Of a stretch of 64,000 nucleotides of DNA, positions 8,162-16,861 are shown piece after piece. The stretch covers positions 186,001-250,000 of the forward strand of contig NZ_JAUYTT010000008.1 in NCBI RefSeq assembly GCF_030695035.1. The letters run 5' to 3'. Below the pieces are notes generated by a model. The model worked only from the letters and a program-made list of their open reading frames with translations. It searched no databases and had not been told where the DNA came from. This DNA is from Frigidibacter sp. Lineage in GTDB: Bacteria; Pseudomonadota; Alphaproteobacteria; Rhodobacterales; Rhodobacteraceae. The first letter of the stretch is position 1, and every line of letters starts with the position of its first letter. Made by a program: the position numbers and the translations under genes.

Positions 8162-8995
8162 ATGCTGATCAGCGTCGAGGGCGTGACCAAGGTATTCGGC
8201 CGCAATACGGCCGTGGATAATGCAACCTTTTCGGTCGAACGCCCGGGGATGATCGGCATCATCGGCCGGTCGGGCGCGGGGAAATCCACCTTCCTGCGCA
8301 TGATGAACCGGCTGACGGACGCCACCGAAGGCCGGCTGCTGTTCGAGGGCCGCGACGTGCTGGCGCTGAAGGGCGCCGAGAAGCGCGCCTGGCAGAGCCA
8401 GTGCGCGATGATCTTCCAGCAGTTCAACCTGGTGCCGCGGATGGACGTGGTGTCGAACGTGCTGCACGGGCTTCTGAACCGCCGCGGCACGATGACGACG
8501 ATGTTCAACCTCTGGCCGACCGCCGATATCAACCGCGCCATCGACATCCTCGACCGCCTCGGCATCGCCGAGCAGGCGCCGAAGCGCGCCGAGGCGCTGT
8601 CGGGCGGCCAGCAGCAGCGCGTGGCGATTGCCCGGGCGCTGATGCAGGATCCCAAGATCATCCTCGCGGATGAGCCCATCGCCAGCCTCGATCCGATGAA
8701 CGCGCAAGTGGTGATGGATGCCCTGCGCCGTATCCATGACGAGGATGGCCGCACCGTCATCGCCAACCTGCACACGCTGGATACCGCCCGCCGCTATTGC
8801 GACCGGGTGATCGGGATGCGCGGCGGCCGGATCGTGTTCGACGGCACGCCCGACCTCCTCACCACCGCCGCCGCCCGCGAGATCTATGGCGCCGACGAGA
8901 ACTTCTCGGAATCCGCCACCTCGACCTCGATCGAGGCGCTGGAGCCGGATGCCTCGGCCGATGACGCCTATGCCGCGCGGCTGCTGACCAACTGA
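8162..8995 (+). CDS. phnC: Phosphonate ABC transporter ATP-binding protein
   Basis: A 277-residue ABC ATPase: Walker [10 protein letters not shown] (35-43), signature LSGGQQQ (146-152), Walker B ILADEP (167-172) and an H-loop histidine in ANLHTLD. It energises phosphonate import with PhnD and the PhnE permeases, which follow directly on the same strand. Residues beyond about 245 form a short tail rich in D, E and A. First gene of the operon; the gap before it may carry a weak Pho-box. Confidence 0.95.
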   Translation: MLISVEGVTKVFGRNTAVDNATFSVERPGMIGIIGRSGAGKSTFLRMMNRLTDATEGRLLFEGRDVLALKGAEKRAWQSQCAMIFQQFNLVPRMDVVSNVLHGLLNRRGTMTTMFNLWPTADINRAIDILDRLGIAEQAPKRAEALSGGQQQRVAIARALMQDPKIILADEPIASLDPMNAQVVMDALRRIHDEDGRTVIANLHTLDTARRYCDRVIGMRGGRIVFDGTPDLLTTAAAREIYGADENFSESATSTSIEALEPDASADDAYAARLLTN

Positions 8996-9055
8996 GTTTC
9001 GTTCCACCCGCCGAGCCCGTGGGGGGCGGCGGTCTCACTCACCCGGAGAACCACG

Positions 9056-9955
9056 ATGAAGAAAATCCTTGCTGCCGTTCTGGCCACCTCGGCGCTGGTC
9101 GCCCCGGCTGCTGCCCAGGAAATCACCGAATTCCGCATCGGCATCCTGGGCGGCGAAAACGCCCAGGACCGGATGACCTCGAACGAATGCGTCCGCGCCT
9201 ATGTGTCGGACCTGCTGGGTGTCGAGACCAAGCTGTTCACCCCCGCCGACTATGACGGCGTGATCCAGGGCCTGCTCGGCGGCACCATCGACATGGCCTG
9301 GCTCGGCGCCTCGGCCTATGCCAAGGCCTACCTGACCAACCCGGAAGCCCTCGACGTCGTCATGGTCAAGACCAACCTCGACGGTTCGGTCGGCTACCAT
9401 TCGATCGGCTTCGCCCGCAAGGACCGGGGCATCACCTCGCTGGCCGACATGAAGGGCAAGGTCTTTGCCTTCGGCGACCCGAACTCCACCTCGGGCTATC
9501 TGATCCCCTCGGTCGAGATCCCCGCCGAGATCGGCGCGACGATGGAATCGGGCGACTACTTCAGCGAAGTGCGCTTCGTGGGCGGCCATGAGCAGACCAT
9601 CGTTGCCGTGAACAACGGTGACGTGGATGCCGGCGTGACCTGGGCCGACGGCCAGGGCAACTGGGAAGACGGCTACAACTCGGGCGCGCTGCGCAAGGCC
9701 GTTGACTCCGGCCTGATCGACATGAACGACCTGGTCGAGATCTGGAAATCGAAAGAGATCCCGGAAGGCCCGATCGTTCTGCGCCGCGACCTGCCGGCCG
9801 ACGTGAAGGAAAAGGTTGTGGGCTTCCTGGCTGAACTGCACGCCAAGGATCCGCAGTGCGCCTACAACATGGCTGCCGGCGACACCTCGGGCTTCACCCC
9901 GATCACGCATGACGCCTACGAGTCGATCATCGCGGTCCGCAAGGCTTCGGAATAA
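9056..9955 (+). CDS. phnD: Phosphonate ABC transporter substrate-binding protein
   Basis: A 299-residue periplasmic protein with a clear signal peptide (MKKILAAVLATSALVAPAAA). The PhnD-family core is present: FRIGILGGENAQDR, the ligand-loop segments MAWLGASAYAKAY and GDPNSTSGYLIP, and AVNNGDVDAGVTW. It delivers phosphonates, or phosphite or phosphate esters, to the PhnE permeases. GGAGA precedes the start. Codon use is distinctly more biased toward C-ending codons than its neighbours, as usual for an abundantly made binding protein. A strong stem-loop follows its stop. Confidence 0.96.
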   Translation: MKKILAAVLATSALVAPAAAQEITEFRIGILGGENAQDRMTSNECVRAYVSDLLGVETKLFTPADYDGVIQGLLGGTIDMAWLGASAYAKAYLTNPEALDVVMVKTNLDGSVGYHSIGFARKDRGITSLADMKGKVFAFGDPNSTSGYLIPSVEIPAEIGATMESGDYFSEVRFVGGHEQTIVAVNNGDVDAGVTWADGQGNWEDGYNSGALRKAVDSGLIDMNDLVEIWKSKEIPEGPIVLRRDLPADVKEKVVGFLAELHAKDPQCAYNMAAGDTSGFTPITHDAYESIIAVRKASE

Positions 9956-9965
9956 TCGCATCCTG

Positions 9966-10002
9966 CGGGCGGGGGTGGCAACATCCCCGCCCGTTGCTTT
10001 TC
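9966..10002 (+). terminator. Intra-operon stem-loop after phnD
   Basis: A stem of about 12 pairs (CGGGCGGGGGTG at 9966-9977 with CATCCCCGCCCG at 9982-9993, one G-T wobble) closes on a GCAA tetraloop and is followed by TTGCTTTT. It sits between phnD and phnE, so it probably gives partial termination or protects the phnD 3' end, keeping the binding protein in excess of the permeases. Confidence 0.65.
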
Positions 10003-10051
10003 CGCCCGTCTCTTCCTGACCACCCGCCTATTCCTTGCCGGAGGATCGCCC

Positions 10052-10918
10052 TTGAGCGACGCGACCCTGCACAGCCCCGCCAACCTGCGCCAGATGCAGG
10101 ACAGCTACATGGCGATGGTCCGCCGCAAGCGGATGTATGGCGGGCTGATCCTCGTCGTGTTCATCGCGCTGATGGCCTCGGGCTTTCTCGTGGCGGACGA
10201 CCGCAATGCCGGCGGCTTCTGGAACGGCATCACCAACATCTTCCAGTTCCCCTCCGAAGTCGTCAACGAGGCCGCGGCGAACGCGGCGGCGCTGCCGGGC
10301 TTGATGCTGAACGCCGTCCCCTCGCTGATCGAGACGCTGAACATCGCGCTGGCCGCGACCCTGGTCGGCGCGTTGGTGGGCGGCGTCTTCGCGCTGCTGG
10401 CGACGCGCGGCCTGGCCCGCTGGCCCGGCATGATCGGCCTGATCCGCCGGGTGATGGACACGCTGCGCGCCTTCCCCGAGATCGTGGTCGCGCTGATCCT
10501 GATCTTCATCCTTGGCGGCGGCCCGGTGCCGGCGATGATCGCCATCGCCCTGCACACCGCGGGCGCGCTCGGCAAGCTCTTTTCCGAAGTGGCCGAGAAT
10601 GCAGACCTGAAGCCGGTCGAAGGGCTGCAATCCGTCGGCGCAACCTGGATCCAGCGCATGATCCTCGGCGTGCTGCCGCAGGTCGCGCCGAACTGGCTGT
10701 CCTATGCGTTGCTGCGGTTCGAGATCAACATCCGCGCCTCGGCAATTCTCGGTTTCGTCGGCGAGGGCGGCATTGGCCATGACCTGAAGCTGGCGATGCA
10801 ATGGGGGCACGGCCGCTACGACCAGGTCGTCGCCATCTTCATCGTGCTGTTCCTGACCATCGTGGTGGTGGACCAGACCTCGAGCCATTTCCGCGACAAG
10901 CTTGTGAAGGGGCACTGA
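10052..10918 (+). CDS. phnE: Phosphonate ABC transporter permease 1
   Basis: A 288-residue permease starting at TTG, preceded by GGAGGA at the right distance. The N-terminal helix is at about residues 30-50 and the other helices cluster from about 95. The BPD coupling-helix motif lies in the segment around HTAGALGKLFSEVAEN and the final loop ILGFVGEGGIGHDLK. It would pair with the second PhnE to form the membrane channel. The stop at 10918 is three bases before the next start. Confidence 0.94.
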   Translation: MSDATLHSPANLRQMQDSYMAMVRRKRMYGGLILVVFIALMASGFLVADDRNAGGFWNGITNIFQFPSEVVNEAAANAAALPGLMLNAVPSLIETLNIALAATLVGALVGGVFALLATRGLARWPGMIGLIRRVMDTLRAFPEIVVALILIFILGGGPVPAMIAIALHTAGALGKLFSEVAENADLKPVEGLQSVGATWIQRMILGVLPQVAPNWLSYALLRFEINIRASAILGFVGEGGIGHDLKLAMQWGHGRYDQVVAIFIVLFLTIVVVDQTSSHFRDKLVKGH

Positions 10919-10921
10919 GCC

Positions 10922-12256
10922 ATGACCATTGCCACCGCCACTGCTGCACAGGACGTGCTGCCGACCGTCACCCGGCTGATCGCACGCAAGCGGCTGATCG
11001 CCTTCGCCGCGCCGGCCGCGATCCTGGCCTATTTCATCTACGTGTTCTTCGCCTTCGATTTCATGGGGATCGCCGAGCGCGCGCGCATGGACAATGCCCG
11101 GATCCTGCTGTCCGACTTTGTCAGTCACAAGACCCATGTCTCGCGCGACAACCGCTCGGGCGATATCCGCATCGCCATCGAAGGCGAGGCCAAGGGGCTC
11201 TACCCCGAAGGCATGTCGCCGGATTGGGTAACCCGGGCCGGGGACGTGACGCAGATCGAGCTGAAGCACGGCCATTCGGTCACGATGACCGGCCGCGACC
11301 GCGTCAGCTATACCTATCCCGGCTATGGCACGGTCGACATCGCGCTGGCGGGCGGGGGCGTGGACCTCACCACCCCGGATGGTCAGGTGCCGGACTGGAT
11401 CAACGCCTCCGGCACCCGCGTCTCGATCACAACCGATGGCGGCCGCCTGTCGATGACCCGCGCCCGGACCGAGGTGTTCCGCTATCAATGGGGATGGGAG
11501 CTGTTCTGGTTCACCCTCGACAGCCCCTTCTACGGCAAGTCCTTCGGCGAGCTGGCGGCTCTCTCGCTCAGCGGCGAGCGCGTGGACCCCGAGCGCTCCA
11601 ACTTCGCCAATATCGTCGGCTCTTTCTGGAACAACCAGATGTGGCGGCATGGCGATGTGCTCTGGGCGATTTTCGAGACGATCCTGATGGCTTTCCTCGG
11701 CACCATGTCGGCGGCAATCGTGGCCCTGCCGCTGGCCTTCCTTGCGGCGTCGAACTTCTCGCCCTTCGTGGCGGTGCGGCAGGTGGCGCGGCGGTTCTTC
11801 GACTTCGTGCGCGGGGTGGACGGGCTGATCTGGACCATCATCCTGTCGCGCGCCTTCGGCCCCGGGCCGCTGACCGGGGCGCTGGCTATCGCCATCACCG
11901 ATACCGGCAGCTTCGGCAAGATGTTCTCCGAGGCGCTGGAGAACGTCGATGACAAGCAGATCGAGGGCCTGGCCTCCACCGGCGCGAAACCGGCGCTGCG
12001 CTACCGCTTCGGGGTGATCCCGCAGATCATGCCGGTGCTGCTCAGCCAGGTGCTCTACTACCTCGAGTCGAACACCCGCTCGGCCACCGTGATCGGCGCG
12101 ATTACCGGCGGCGGCATCGGCCTGCTGCTGACCCAGGCGATCACCACTCAGAAGGATTGGGAGGAGGTGAGCTATTACATCATCCTGATCCTGGTCATGG
12201 TCATGGCGATGGACAGCTTCTCGGGCTGGTTGCGGCGCAAGCTGATCCAGGGCTGA
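10922..12256 (+). CDS. phnE: Phosphonate ABC transporter permease 2, with large periplasmic insert
   Basis: At 444 residues it is well above the roughly 260-290 usual for PhnE. Residues 24-45 are a membrane helix. Residues about 50-240 are a soluble, beta-rich segment (for example SGDIRIAIEGEAKGLYPEG and GYGTVDIALAGGGVDLTTPD). The permease core from about 245 carries the coupling region AITDTGSFGKMFSEALENVD and ATVIGAITGGGIGLLL. The insert must face the periplasm if the helix is inserted normally, and could contact PhnD. Long second PhnE subunits do occur in alphaproteobacterial phnCDEE operons; the role of the insert is, as far as I know, not established. Confidence 0.93.
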   Translation: MTIATATAAQDVLPTVTRLIARKRLIAFAAPAAILAYFIYVFFAFDFMGIAERARMDNARILLSDFVSHKTHVSRDNRSGDIRIAIEGEAKGLYPEGMSPDWVTRAGDVTQIELKHGHSVTMTGRDRVSYTYPGYGTVDIALAGGGVDLTTPDGQVPDWINASGTRVSITTDGGRLSMTRARTEVFRYQWGWELFWFTLDSPFYGKSFGELAALSLSGERVDPERSNFANIVGSFWNNQMWRHGDVLWAIFETILMAFLGTMSAAIVALPLAFLAASNFSPFVAVRQVARRFFDFVRGVDGLIWTIILSRAFGPGPLTGALAIAITDTGSFGKMFSEALENVDDKQIEGLASTGAKPALRYRFGVIPQIMPVLLSQVLYYLESNTRSATVIGAITGGGIGLLLTQAITTQKDWEEVSYYIILILVMVMAMDSFSGWLRRKLIQG

Positions 12257-12260
12257 GCGC

Positions 12261-12298
12261 ATCTGGAAAGCATGCAGAACCCATGCGGATGCCATATG
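12261..12298 (+). repeat. 38-bp element, copy 1 (shared with 38333-38370)
   Basis: This stretch between phnE2 and the hexapeptide transferase matches 38333-38370 at about 29 of 38 positions without gaps. The best-conserved blocks are TGGAA, CATGCAGAA, ATGC, GAT and CCAT. Both copies lie in short intergenic regions and point the same way, so a shared regulatory site is more likely than chance. Confidence 0.5.
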
Positions 12299-12340
12299 TA
12301 AAGTGAATTGGTCGGGCATCCCCGGCCACAAGGGGACGCG

Positions 12341-12958
12341 ATGCCGAAACTGTCCGAACATGAGCCGCTGATCCATGAGGGCTGCGAGATCGTGGAGGCG
12401 CAGTTCGGGCGGTTCTGCGAGATCGGCAAGCTGAGCCGCGTCGCCTATAGCAGCTTCGACGATTACAGCTATTGCGACCGGATGGCGGATATCGCCAATA
12501 CCAGCATCGGCAAGTTCGCCAATATCGCGGCGCTGACCCGGATCGGTCCGACCGACCATCCGATGGGCAATGCGAGCCTGCACCATTTCCTCTATCGCTC
12601 GGCTGAGTACTGGGATGACACCACCCCCGATGCCGCGTTCTTCGAGCGGCGGCGGGCGCGGCGCACGACCATTGGCCATGACACCTGGATCGGCCATGGC
12701 GCGATCATCAAGCCCGAGGTGACCATCGGCCACGGCGCCATCGTCGCGGCCGGGGCCGTCGTCACCCGCGACGTCGCGCCCTACATGATCGTCGCCGGGG
12801 TGCCTGCGGTGCCGCTGCGCGAGCGCTTCACGCCCGCCATCGCGGGCCGCCTGCTGGCACTGGCCTGGTGGGACTGGCCGCATGACCGCCTGCGCGCCGC
12901 GCTGGACGATTTCCGCGCCCTCCCGGCCGAAGCGTTTCTGGAGGCCTATGGCGGCTGA
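12341..12958 (+). CDS. Hexapeptide-repeat acyltransferase of phosphonate clusters
   Basis: A 205-residue left-handed beta-helix protein with repeated [LIV]-G-x4 turns (VEAQFGRFCEIGKL, IANTSIGKFANI, TTIGHDTWIGHGAIIKP, VTIGHGAIVAAGAVV), related to LacA/CAT-type acetyltransferases. Genes of this type regularly sit in phosphonate-utilisation clusters (the phn_thr-fam group) and its position right after phnE2 fits. The catalytic histidine is probably in GPTDHPMGN. AGGGGA precedes the ATG at 12341. Its acceptor is unknown; the family name implies a phosphonate-related substrate but this is not demonstrated here. Confidence 0.85.
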   Translation: MPKLSEHEPLIHEGCEIVEAQFGRFCEIGKLSRVAYSSFDDYSYCDRMADIANTSIGKFANIAALTRIGPTDHPMGNASLHHFLYRSAEYWDDTTPDAAFFERRRARRTTIGHDTWIGHGAIIKPEVTIGHGAIVAAGAVVTRDVAPYMIVAGVPAVPLRERFTPAIAGRLLALAWWDWPHDRLRAALDDFRALPAEAFLEAYGG

Positions 12959-12970
12959 CTGCCGCTTTGC

Positions 12971-13042
12971 TTTTTCGGAAATATCCTCGGGGGGTGAATT
13001 GGCGCGAAGCGCCAAGAGGGGGGCAGACAGCCCCCCTTCTTC
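12971..13042 (-). repeat. 3' hairpin element, copy 1 (after aroQ)
   Basis: Read on the minus strand this begins right after the aroQ stop: GGAAGAAGGGGGGC, a five-base loop, GCCCCCC, then an extra small hairpin (TTGGCGC/GCGCCAA) and CACCCCCCGAGGATATTT. It shares 27- and 19-base exact blocks with the element at 42141-42215 and the same plan as 36981-37050. It probably acts as a terminator between the convergent transferase and aroQ genes. Confidence 0.65.
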
Positions 13043-13477
13043 CTACCCGATCAGCCGCAACACCCGCGCCAGCGCCAGTTCATACCCCTGCACCCCGCAG
13101 CCCGCGATCACCCCCTCGGCGCGCAGGCTGACATAGGAGTGGTGGCGGAAGCTTTCGCGCTTGTGGACGTTGGAGATGTGGACCTCGATCACCGGCCCTT
13201 CGAAGGCGTTCAGCGCGTCGTAGATCGCGACCGAGGTATGGGTGAAGGCGGCGGGGTTGATGATGATCCCGGCGGCGGTTTCGCGGGCCTGGTGGATCCA
13301 GTCGATCAGCTGCGCCTCGGAGTTGGACTGGCGCAGGGTGATGCTTGCGCCGGCGGCCCCGGCAATGGCGGCGCAGGCGGCCTCGACATCGGCCAGCGTC
13401 TCGCGCCCATAGATCTCGGGCTGGCGCTTGCCCAGAAGGTTCAGGTTGGGTCCGTTCAGGATCAGGATCTCGGGCAT
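13043..13477 (-). CDS. aroQ: Type II 3-dehydroquinate dehydratase
   Basis: A 144-residue enzyme of the dodecameric type II family, third step of the shikimate pathway (3-dehydroquinate to 3-dehydroshikimate). Family landmarks: [21 protein letters not shown] at the start with the catalytic tyrosine in the flexible lid, [31 protein letters not shown] and [11 protein letters not shown]. It is the last gene before a terminator-like repeat element. The gap to the upstream Hsp70-like gene is 53 bases on the same strand, so co-transcription is possible though functionally unrelated. Confidence 0.96.
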   Translation of the reverse strand: MPEILILNGPNLNLLGKRQPEIYGRETLADVEAACAAIAGAAGASITLRQSNSEAQLIDWIHQARETAAGIIINPAAFTHTSVAIYDALNAFEGPVIEVHISNVHKRESFRHHSYVSLRAEGVIAGCGVQGYELALARVLRLIG

Positions 13478-13530
13478 GTCTCTCTCCGCTTTTGCCCCGG
13501 ACTGTCGGGGAAAGCGCGCCGCGGCGCAAG

Positions 13531-14781
13531 TCAGCCGAACCTCCGGCGGGCGTCGAGGGCGAGGCCGGTGCCGACGCTGCCGAAATCGTCGCCGCTGGCG
13601 ATGGGGGCCTCCGGCAGGATCGCCGTCACGGCGGCGCGCAGAGCGGGCAGGCTGCTGGAGCCACCGGTGAGGAAGACGGTGCCGATGGCCTCGGGCTGCA
13701 GGCCCGCCTGGGCGAGGGTGGCGCGGATCGCGGCCGAGACCCGCTCCAGCGGCGGGGCGATGGCGGCTTCGAAGCCTGCGCGCGTCGCCAGCGTGTCGGG
13801 GCCGCCGGTGAGGTCGGCGATGCGCACCGTGGCCTCGGGTGCGCTGGTCAGCGTGATCTTCGCCGCCTCCACCGCCATCGCCAGCGCGTGGCCGGCGCGG
13901 GTGGTGACGACGCGGATCATCCGGTCCAGCCGCTCCGGCTCCGAGGCGATCTTGCGCAGGGCTTTGAGATCATTGGTCACGCCTTGGGCATAGAGCGCGT
14001 TGATGCGGTGCCAGGTGGCGAGGTCGAGGAAATAGTGGCGGGGCAGGGTGCCGGTGCGGGTGGGCTGGTTGTAGCCGAGGAGCGGCATCACCTCGGCAAG
14101 GCTCAGCAGCCGGTCGAAATCGGTACCGCCGACGCGGACCCCGTCATTGGCGAGGATGTCGGCCTGTCGGTCGGCGCTGCGGGCCCGCTCGGGTGACACG
14201 CGGACGATGGAGAAGTCCGAGGTGCCGCCGCCGATATCGACGATCAGCACCAGCTCCTCGCGGGCGATGCCTTGTTCGTAGTGGAGCGCGGCGGCGATGG
14301 GTTCGTATTGGAAGGCGACCTCGTTCAGGCCGATCTTGCGGGCCAGCCCCTCCAGCACGTCCTGCGCGGCTGCATCCCCCGCGGCATCGCCATCGACGAA
14401 ATGCACAGGGCGGCCGAGCACGGCGCGGTCGATGCCCTCGCCGCCCGTCGCGTCGAGCCGGGCGCGCAGATGGCCGAAGAACCGGCCCAGAACATCGGTG
14501 AAGGCGATGGCGCGGTTGCCGACGCGGGTCTTCTCATGGATCAGCGCAGAGCCGAGCGTGCTTTTGAGGCCGCGCATCAGCCGGCCCTCCTCACCCTCGA
14601 CATAGGCGGCGATGGCGGCGCGGCCGAAGAGGGGCGGCGCGCCCTCGGCATCCCAGAACACTGCCGAGGGCAGGGTGACGTGGTTGCCCTCCAATGCGAC
14701 CAGCCGGGCGCCGGAGGCATCCGCTAGGGCGAGGGTGGAGTTGGAGGTGCCGAAGTCGATCCCGCATGAAACTGCTTGCAT
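13531..14781 (-). CDS. Hsp70-family protein, YegD-like
   Basis: A 416-residue actin-like ATPase with the Hsp70 phosphate-1 motif [15 protein letters not shown] and phosphate-2 motif [15 protein letters not shown], plus an adenosine-binding segment [15 protein letters not shown]. It stops after the nucleotide-binding domain; the substrate-binding domain and lid of DnaK are missing, as in E. coli YegD. It may therefore act as an ATP-dependent regulator rather than a classical chaperone. It is divergent from the SLC13-type transporter at 14969. The family's substrate is not known to me. Confidence 0.88.
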   Translation of the reverse strand: MQAVSCGIDFGTSNSTLALADASGARLVALEGNHVTLPSAVFWDAEGAPPLFGRAAIAAYVEGEEGRLMRGLKSTLGSALIHEKTRVGNRAIAFTDVLGRFFGHLRARLDATGGEGIDRAVLGRPVHFVDGDAAGDAAAQDVLEGLARKIGLNEVAFQYEPIAAALHYEQGIAREELVLIVDIGGGTSDFSIVRVSPERARSADRQADILANDGVRVGGTDFDRLLSLAEVMPLLGYNQPTRTGTLPRHYFLDLATWHRINALYAQGVTNDLKALRKIASEPERLDRMIRVVTTRAGHALAMAVEAAKITLTSAPEATVRIADLTGGPDTLATRAGFEAAIAPPLERVSAAIRATLAQAGLQPEAIGTVFLTGGSSSLPALRAAVTAILPEAPIASGDDFGSVGTGLALDARRRFG

Positions 14782-14899
14782 CTTCGTGCCCCTGCCTTGC
14801 CAATCTGCCCTGTGAAGGCGGGCTGGCTATCGCAGCGGGGCGGCGGTGTAAAGGCGTGGCGGGCGCAGCCGGTGCCGCCGGTGGGCGGCGCGGCGCCTG

Positions 14900-14914
14900 C
14901 AACACAAAGTGTTG
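14900..14914. promoter_or_regulatory. Palindrome in the yegD-like/SLC13 divergent gap
   Basis: CAACAC (14900-14905), AAA, GTGTTG (14909-14914) form a perfect short palindrome in the 187-base divergent gap, just before a TTGAAA that could serve as a -35 box toward the transporter. It is a possible operator; no regulator gene is adjacent. Confidence 0.25.
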
Positions 14915-14968
14915 AAACTTTGGACAGTCTTGGATCGTTTTCCCCACCAGAGCTCTGACCATAGGCGC

Positions 14969-16861
14969 ATGATGACCCTTCCCCAAATACTGATTTCCCT
15001 GATTCTGGTGGCCACGCTGGGGCTGTTTCTGTGGGGGAGGTTCCGGCATGACGTGGTGGCGCTGGCCTCGCTGATGGCCTGCGTGCTGGCAGGGGTGGTG
15101 CCTGCCGATACGGCCTTTACCGGGTTCGGGCATCCGGCGGTGATCACCGTCGCTTGCGTGCTGGTGCTGAGTCAGGGGTTGCAGAATACCGGCGCGGTGG
15201 ATTGGCTGGCGCGCTCTGTGCTGCCGCGCAACGCAGGGCGGACGGTCAGCCTTGTGGCGTTGATGGGGCTGGGGGCGGCGCTGTCGGGCTTCATGAACAA
15301 TGTGGGCGCGATGGCGCTGCTGATGCCGATTGCGGTGCAGCTGTCGGGCCGGCTGAACCTGACGCCGGGGCAGATCCTGATGCCGCTGGCCTTTGGCACC
15401 ATCCTGGGCGGGATGACGACGCTGGTGGGCACGCCGCCCAACCTGATCGTGTCGGGCTTCCGGCGCGAGGCGGGTGGCGCGCCGTTCCAGATGTTCGACT
15501 TTGCCCCGGTGGGCGTGGCGGTCGCGGTGCTGGGGGTGCTGTTCGTGGCGCTCGTCGGCTGGCGGCTGGTGCCGGCGCGCAAGCCTGCGGGCGGCGCGGG
15601 CTTCGATACCGGCAGCTACATGACCGAGGTGCGGATCCCGGCGAAAAGCAAGGCGGTGGGTCTGACCCTGCGCGCCTTTGAACACGAGATCGAGGCCAGC
15701 GGCGCGCAGATCGTGACCATCGTGCGCAATGAGGTGCGGATGACAGCGCCGCATGGCGGGCGGATCATCCGCGAGAATGACGTGCTGATGCTGCTGGCCG
15801 ATGTCGGCGCGCTGGCCGAGGCGCTGTCGGTCTTCGGGATCAAGCTGGAGGAGCAGAAGCCGGCGGCCGACAAGGCCAAGAAGGGTCAGGCGGAGGAGCA
15901 GGCGGCAGAGGTGTCGGAGGCGCTGACCGATGTGGCACCGGGTGAGGCGAGGGGGGAAGAGGACGCAGAGGTGGCCGAGGCGAAGGCCAGCGCCGAGCGG
16001 GATGAGGAGATCGTGCTGCGCGAGCTGGCGGTGCTGCCCTCCTCGACCATCGTCGGGCGGTCTGCCAGCGACCTGAAGCTGCGCACGCGCTTTGGCCTCA
16101 ACCTGCTGGCGGTGTCGCGCGCGCATCAGCCGCCGCGCTCGCGCCTGCGCGAGCTGAAGCTGCAATCGGGCGACCTGCTGCTGATGCAGGGGCCGGCCGA
16201 GGTGATGTCGGATTTCATCAACGAGAGCGGCTGCGTGCCGCTGGGGGAGCGCGAGTTGCGCATTCCCGACAAGCGGATGGCGATCATTGCCGGCGCGATC
16301 ATGCTGATCGCGGTGCTGGTGGTGACGCTGGGGCTGCTGCCGGCCGCCGCGGCCTTTGCGCTGGCGCTGCTGGCGACGATGCTGGCCAAGACCGTGCCGC
16401 TGCGGCAGATCTACACCTCCATCGACTGGCCGGTGGTCGTGCTGCTGGCGGCGCTGATCCCGGTGGCGGGGGCGATGCAGACGACGGGCGCGGCGGATCT
16501 GCTGTCGCGGTTCCTGGTGGAGAATATCGCGCAGGGCAATGCCATTGCGGCGCTGGCGGTGGTGCTGATCGTCACGATGACGCTGTCGGATGTGATGAAC
16601 AATGCCGCCACGGCTGCGGTGCTGTGCCCGGTTGCGCTTGGCATCGCCTCTACCTTGGGGGTCAATCCGGACAGCTTCCTGATGGCGGTGGCTATCGGGT
16701 CGTCCTGCGCGTTCCTGACGCCGATCGGGCACCAGAACAACACGCTGATCCTGGGCCCCGGCGGCTTTCGCTTTGGCGATTACTGGAAGCTGGGCCTGCC
16801 GCTGGAGCTGTTGGTGATCGTCGTCAGCCTGCCGCTGCTGCTGGTGGTCTGGCCGCTGTAG
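14969..16861 (+). CDS. SLC13/DASS-type transporter with two RCK_C domains
   Basis: A 630-residue membrane protein of the divalent anion:Na+ symporter / SLC13 fold. Membrane blocks span residues 6-200 and 425-630, each with an SNT-like helix hairpin (GFMNNVGAMALLMP at about 107 and SDVMNNAATAAVLCP in the second half). Between them lie two cytosolic RCK_C (TrkA-C) regulatory domains, about 216-293 and 348-420. An unusually long acidic, alanine-rich linker (about 294-347) separates them. Relatives carry sulfate, citrate or other anions, or confer metal resistance; the substrate is unassigned. Starts at 14969 or 14972 are equivalent. It is followed by the pccB control region. Confidence 0.9.
   Translation: MMTLPQILISLILVATLGLFLWGRFRHDVVALASLMACVLAGVVPADTAFTGFGHPAVITVACVLVLSQGLQNTGAVDWLARSVLPRNAGRTVSLVALMGLGAALSGFMNNVGAMALLMPIAVQLSGRLNLTPGQILMPLAFGTILGGMTTLVGTPPNLIVSGFRREAGGAPFQMFDFAPVGVAVAVLGVLFVALVGWRLVPARKPAGGAGFDTGSYMTEVRIPAKSKAVGLTLRAFEHEIEASGAQIVTIVRNEVRMTAPHGGRIIRENDVLMLLADVGALAEALSVFGIKLEEQKPAADKAKKGQAEEQAAEVSEALTDVAPGEARGEEDAEVAEAKASAERDEEIVLRELAVLPSSTIVGRSASDLKLRTRFGLNLLAVSRAHQPPRSRLRELKLQSGDLLLMQGPAEVMSDFINESGCVPLGERELRIPDKRMAIIAGAIMLIAVLVVTLGLLPAAAAFALALLATMLAKTVPLRQIYTSIDWPVVVLLAALIPVAGAMQTTGAADLLSRFLVENIAQGNAIAALAVVLIVTMTLSDVMNNAATAAVLCPVALGIASTLGVNPDSFLMAVAIGSSCAFLTPIGHQNNTLILGPGGFRFGDYWKLGLPLELLVIVVSLPLLLVVWPL

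Noticed and set aside
10028-13015. Very long open frame on the minus strand across the phn operon (about 1000 codons)
   Set aside because: It is a shadow of the phn genes: histidine, glutamine, arginine and aspartate dominate, there is no domain, and it runs through several real gene boundaries. The same holds for long antisense frames at 1973-4483, 14591-18520, 23233-26748, 38929-42240 and 47733-50783, and for plus-strand ones at 31419-33635 and 55848-57905. They result from G/C-ending codons that leave few stops in the opposing frame.
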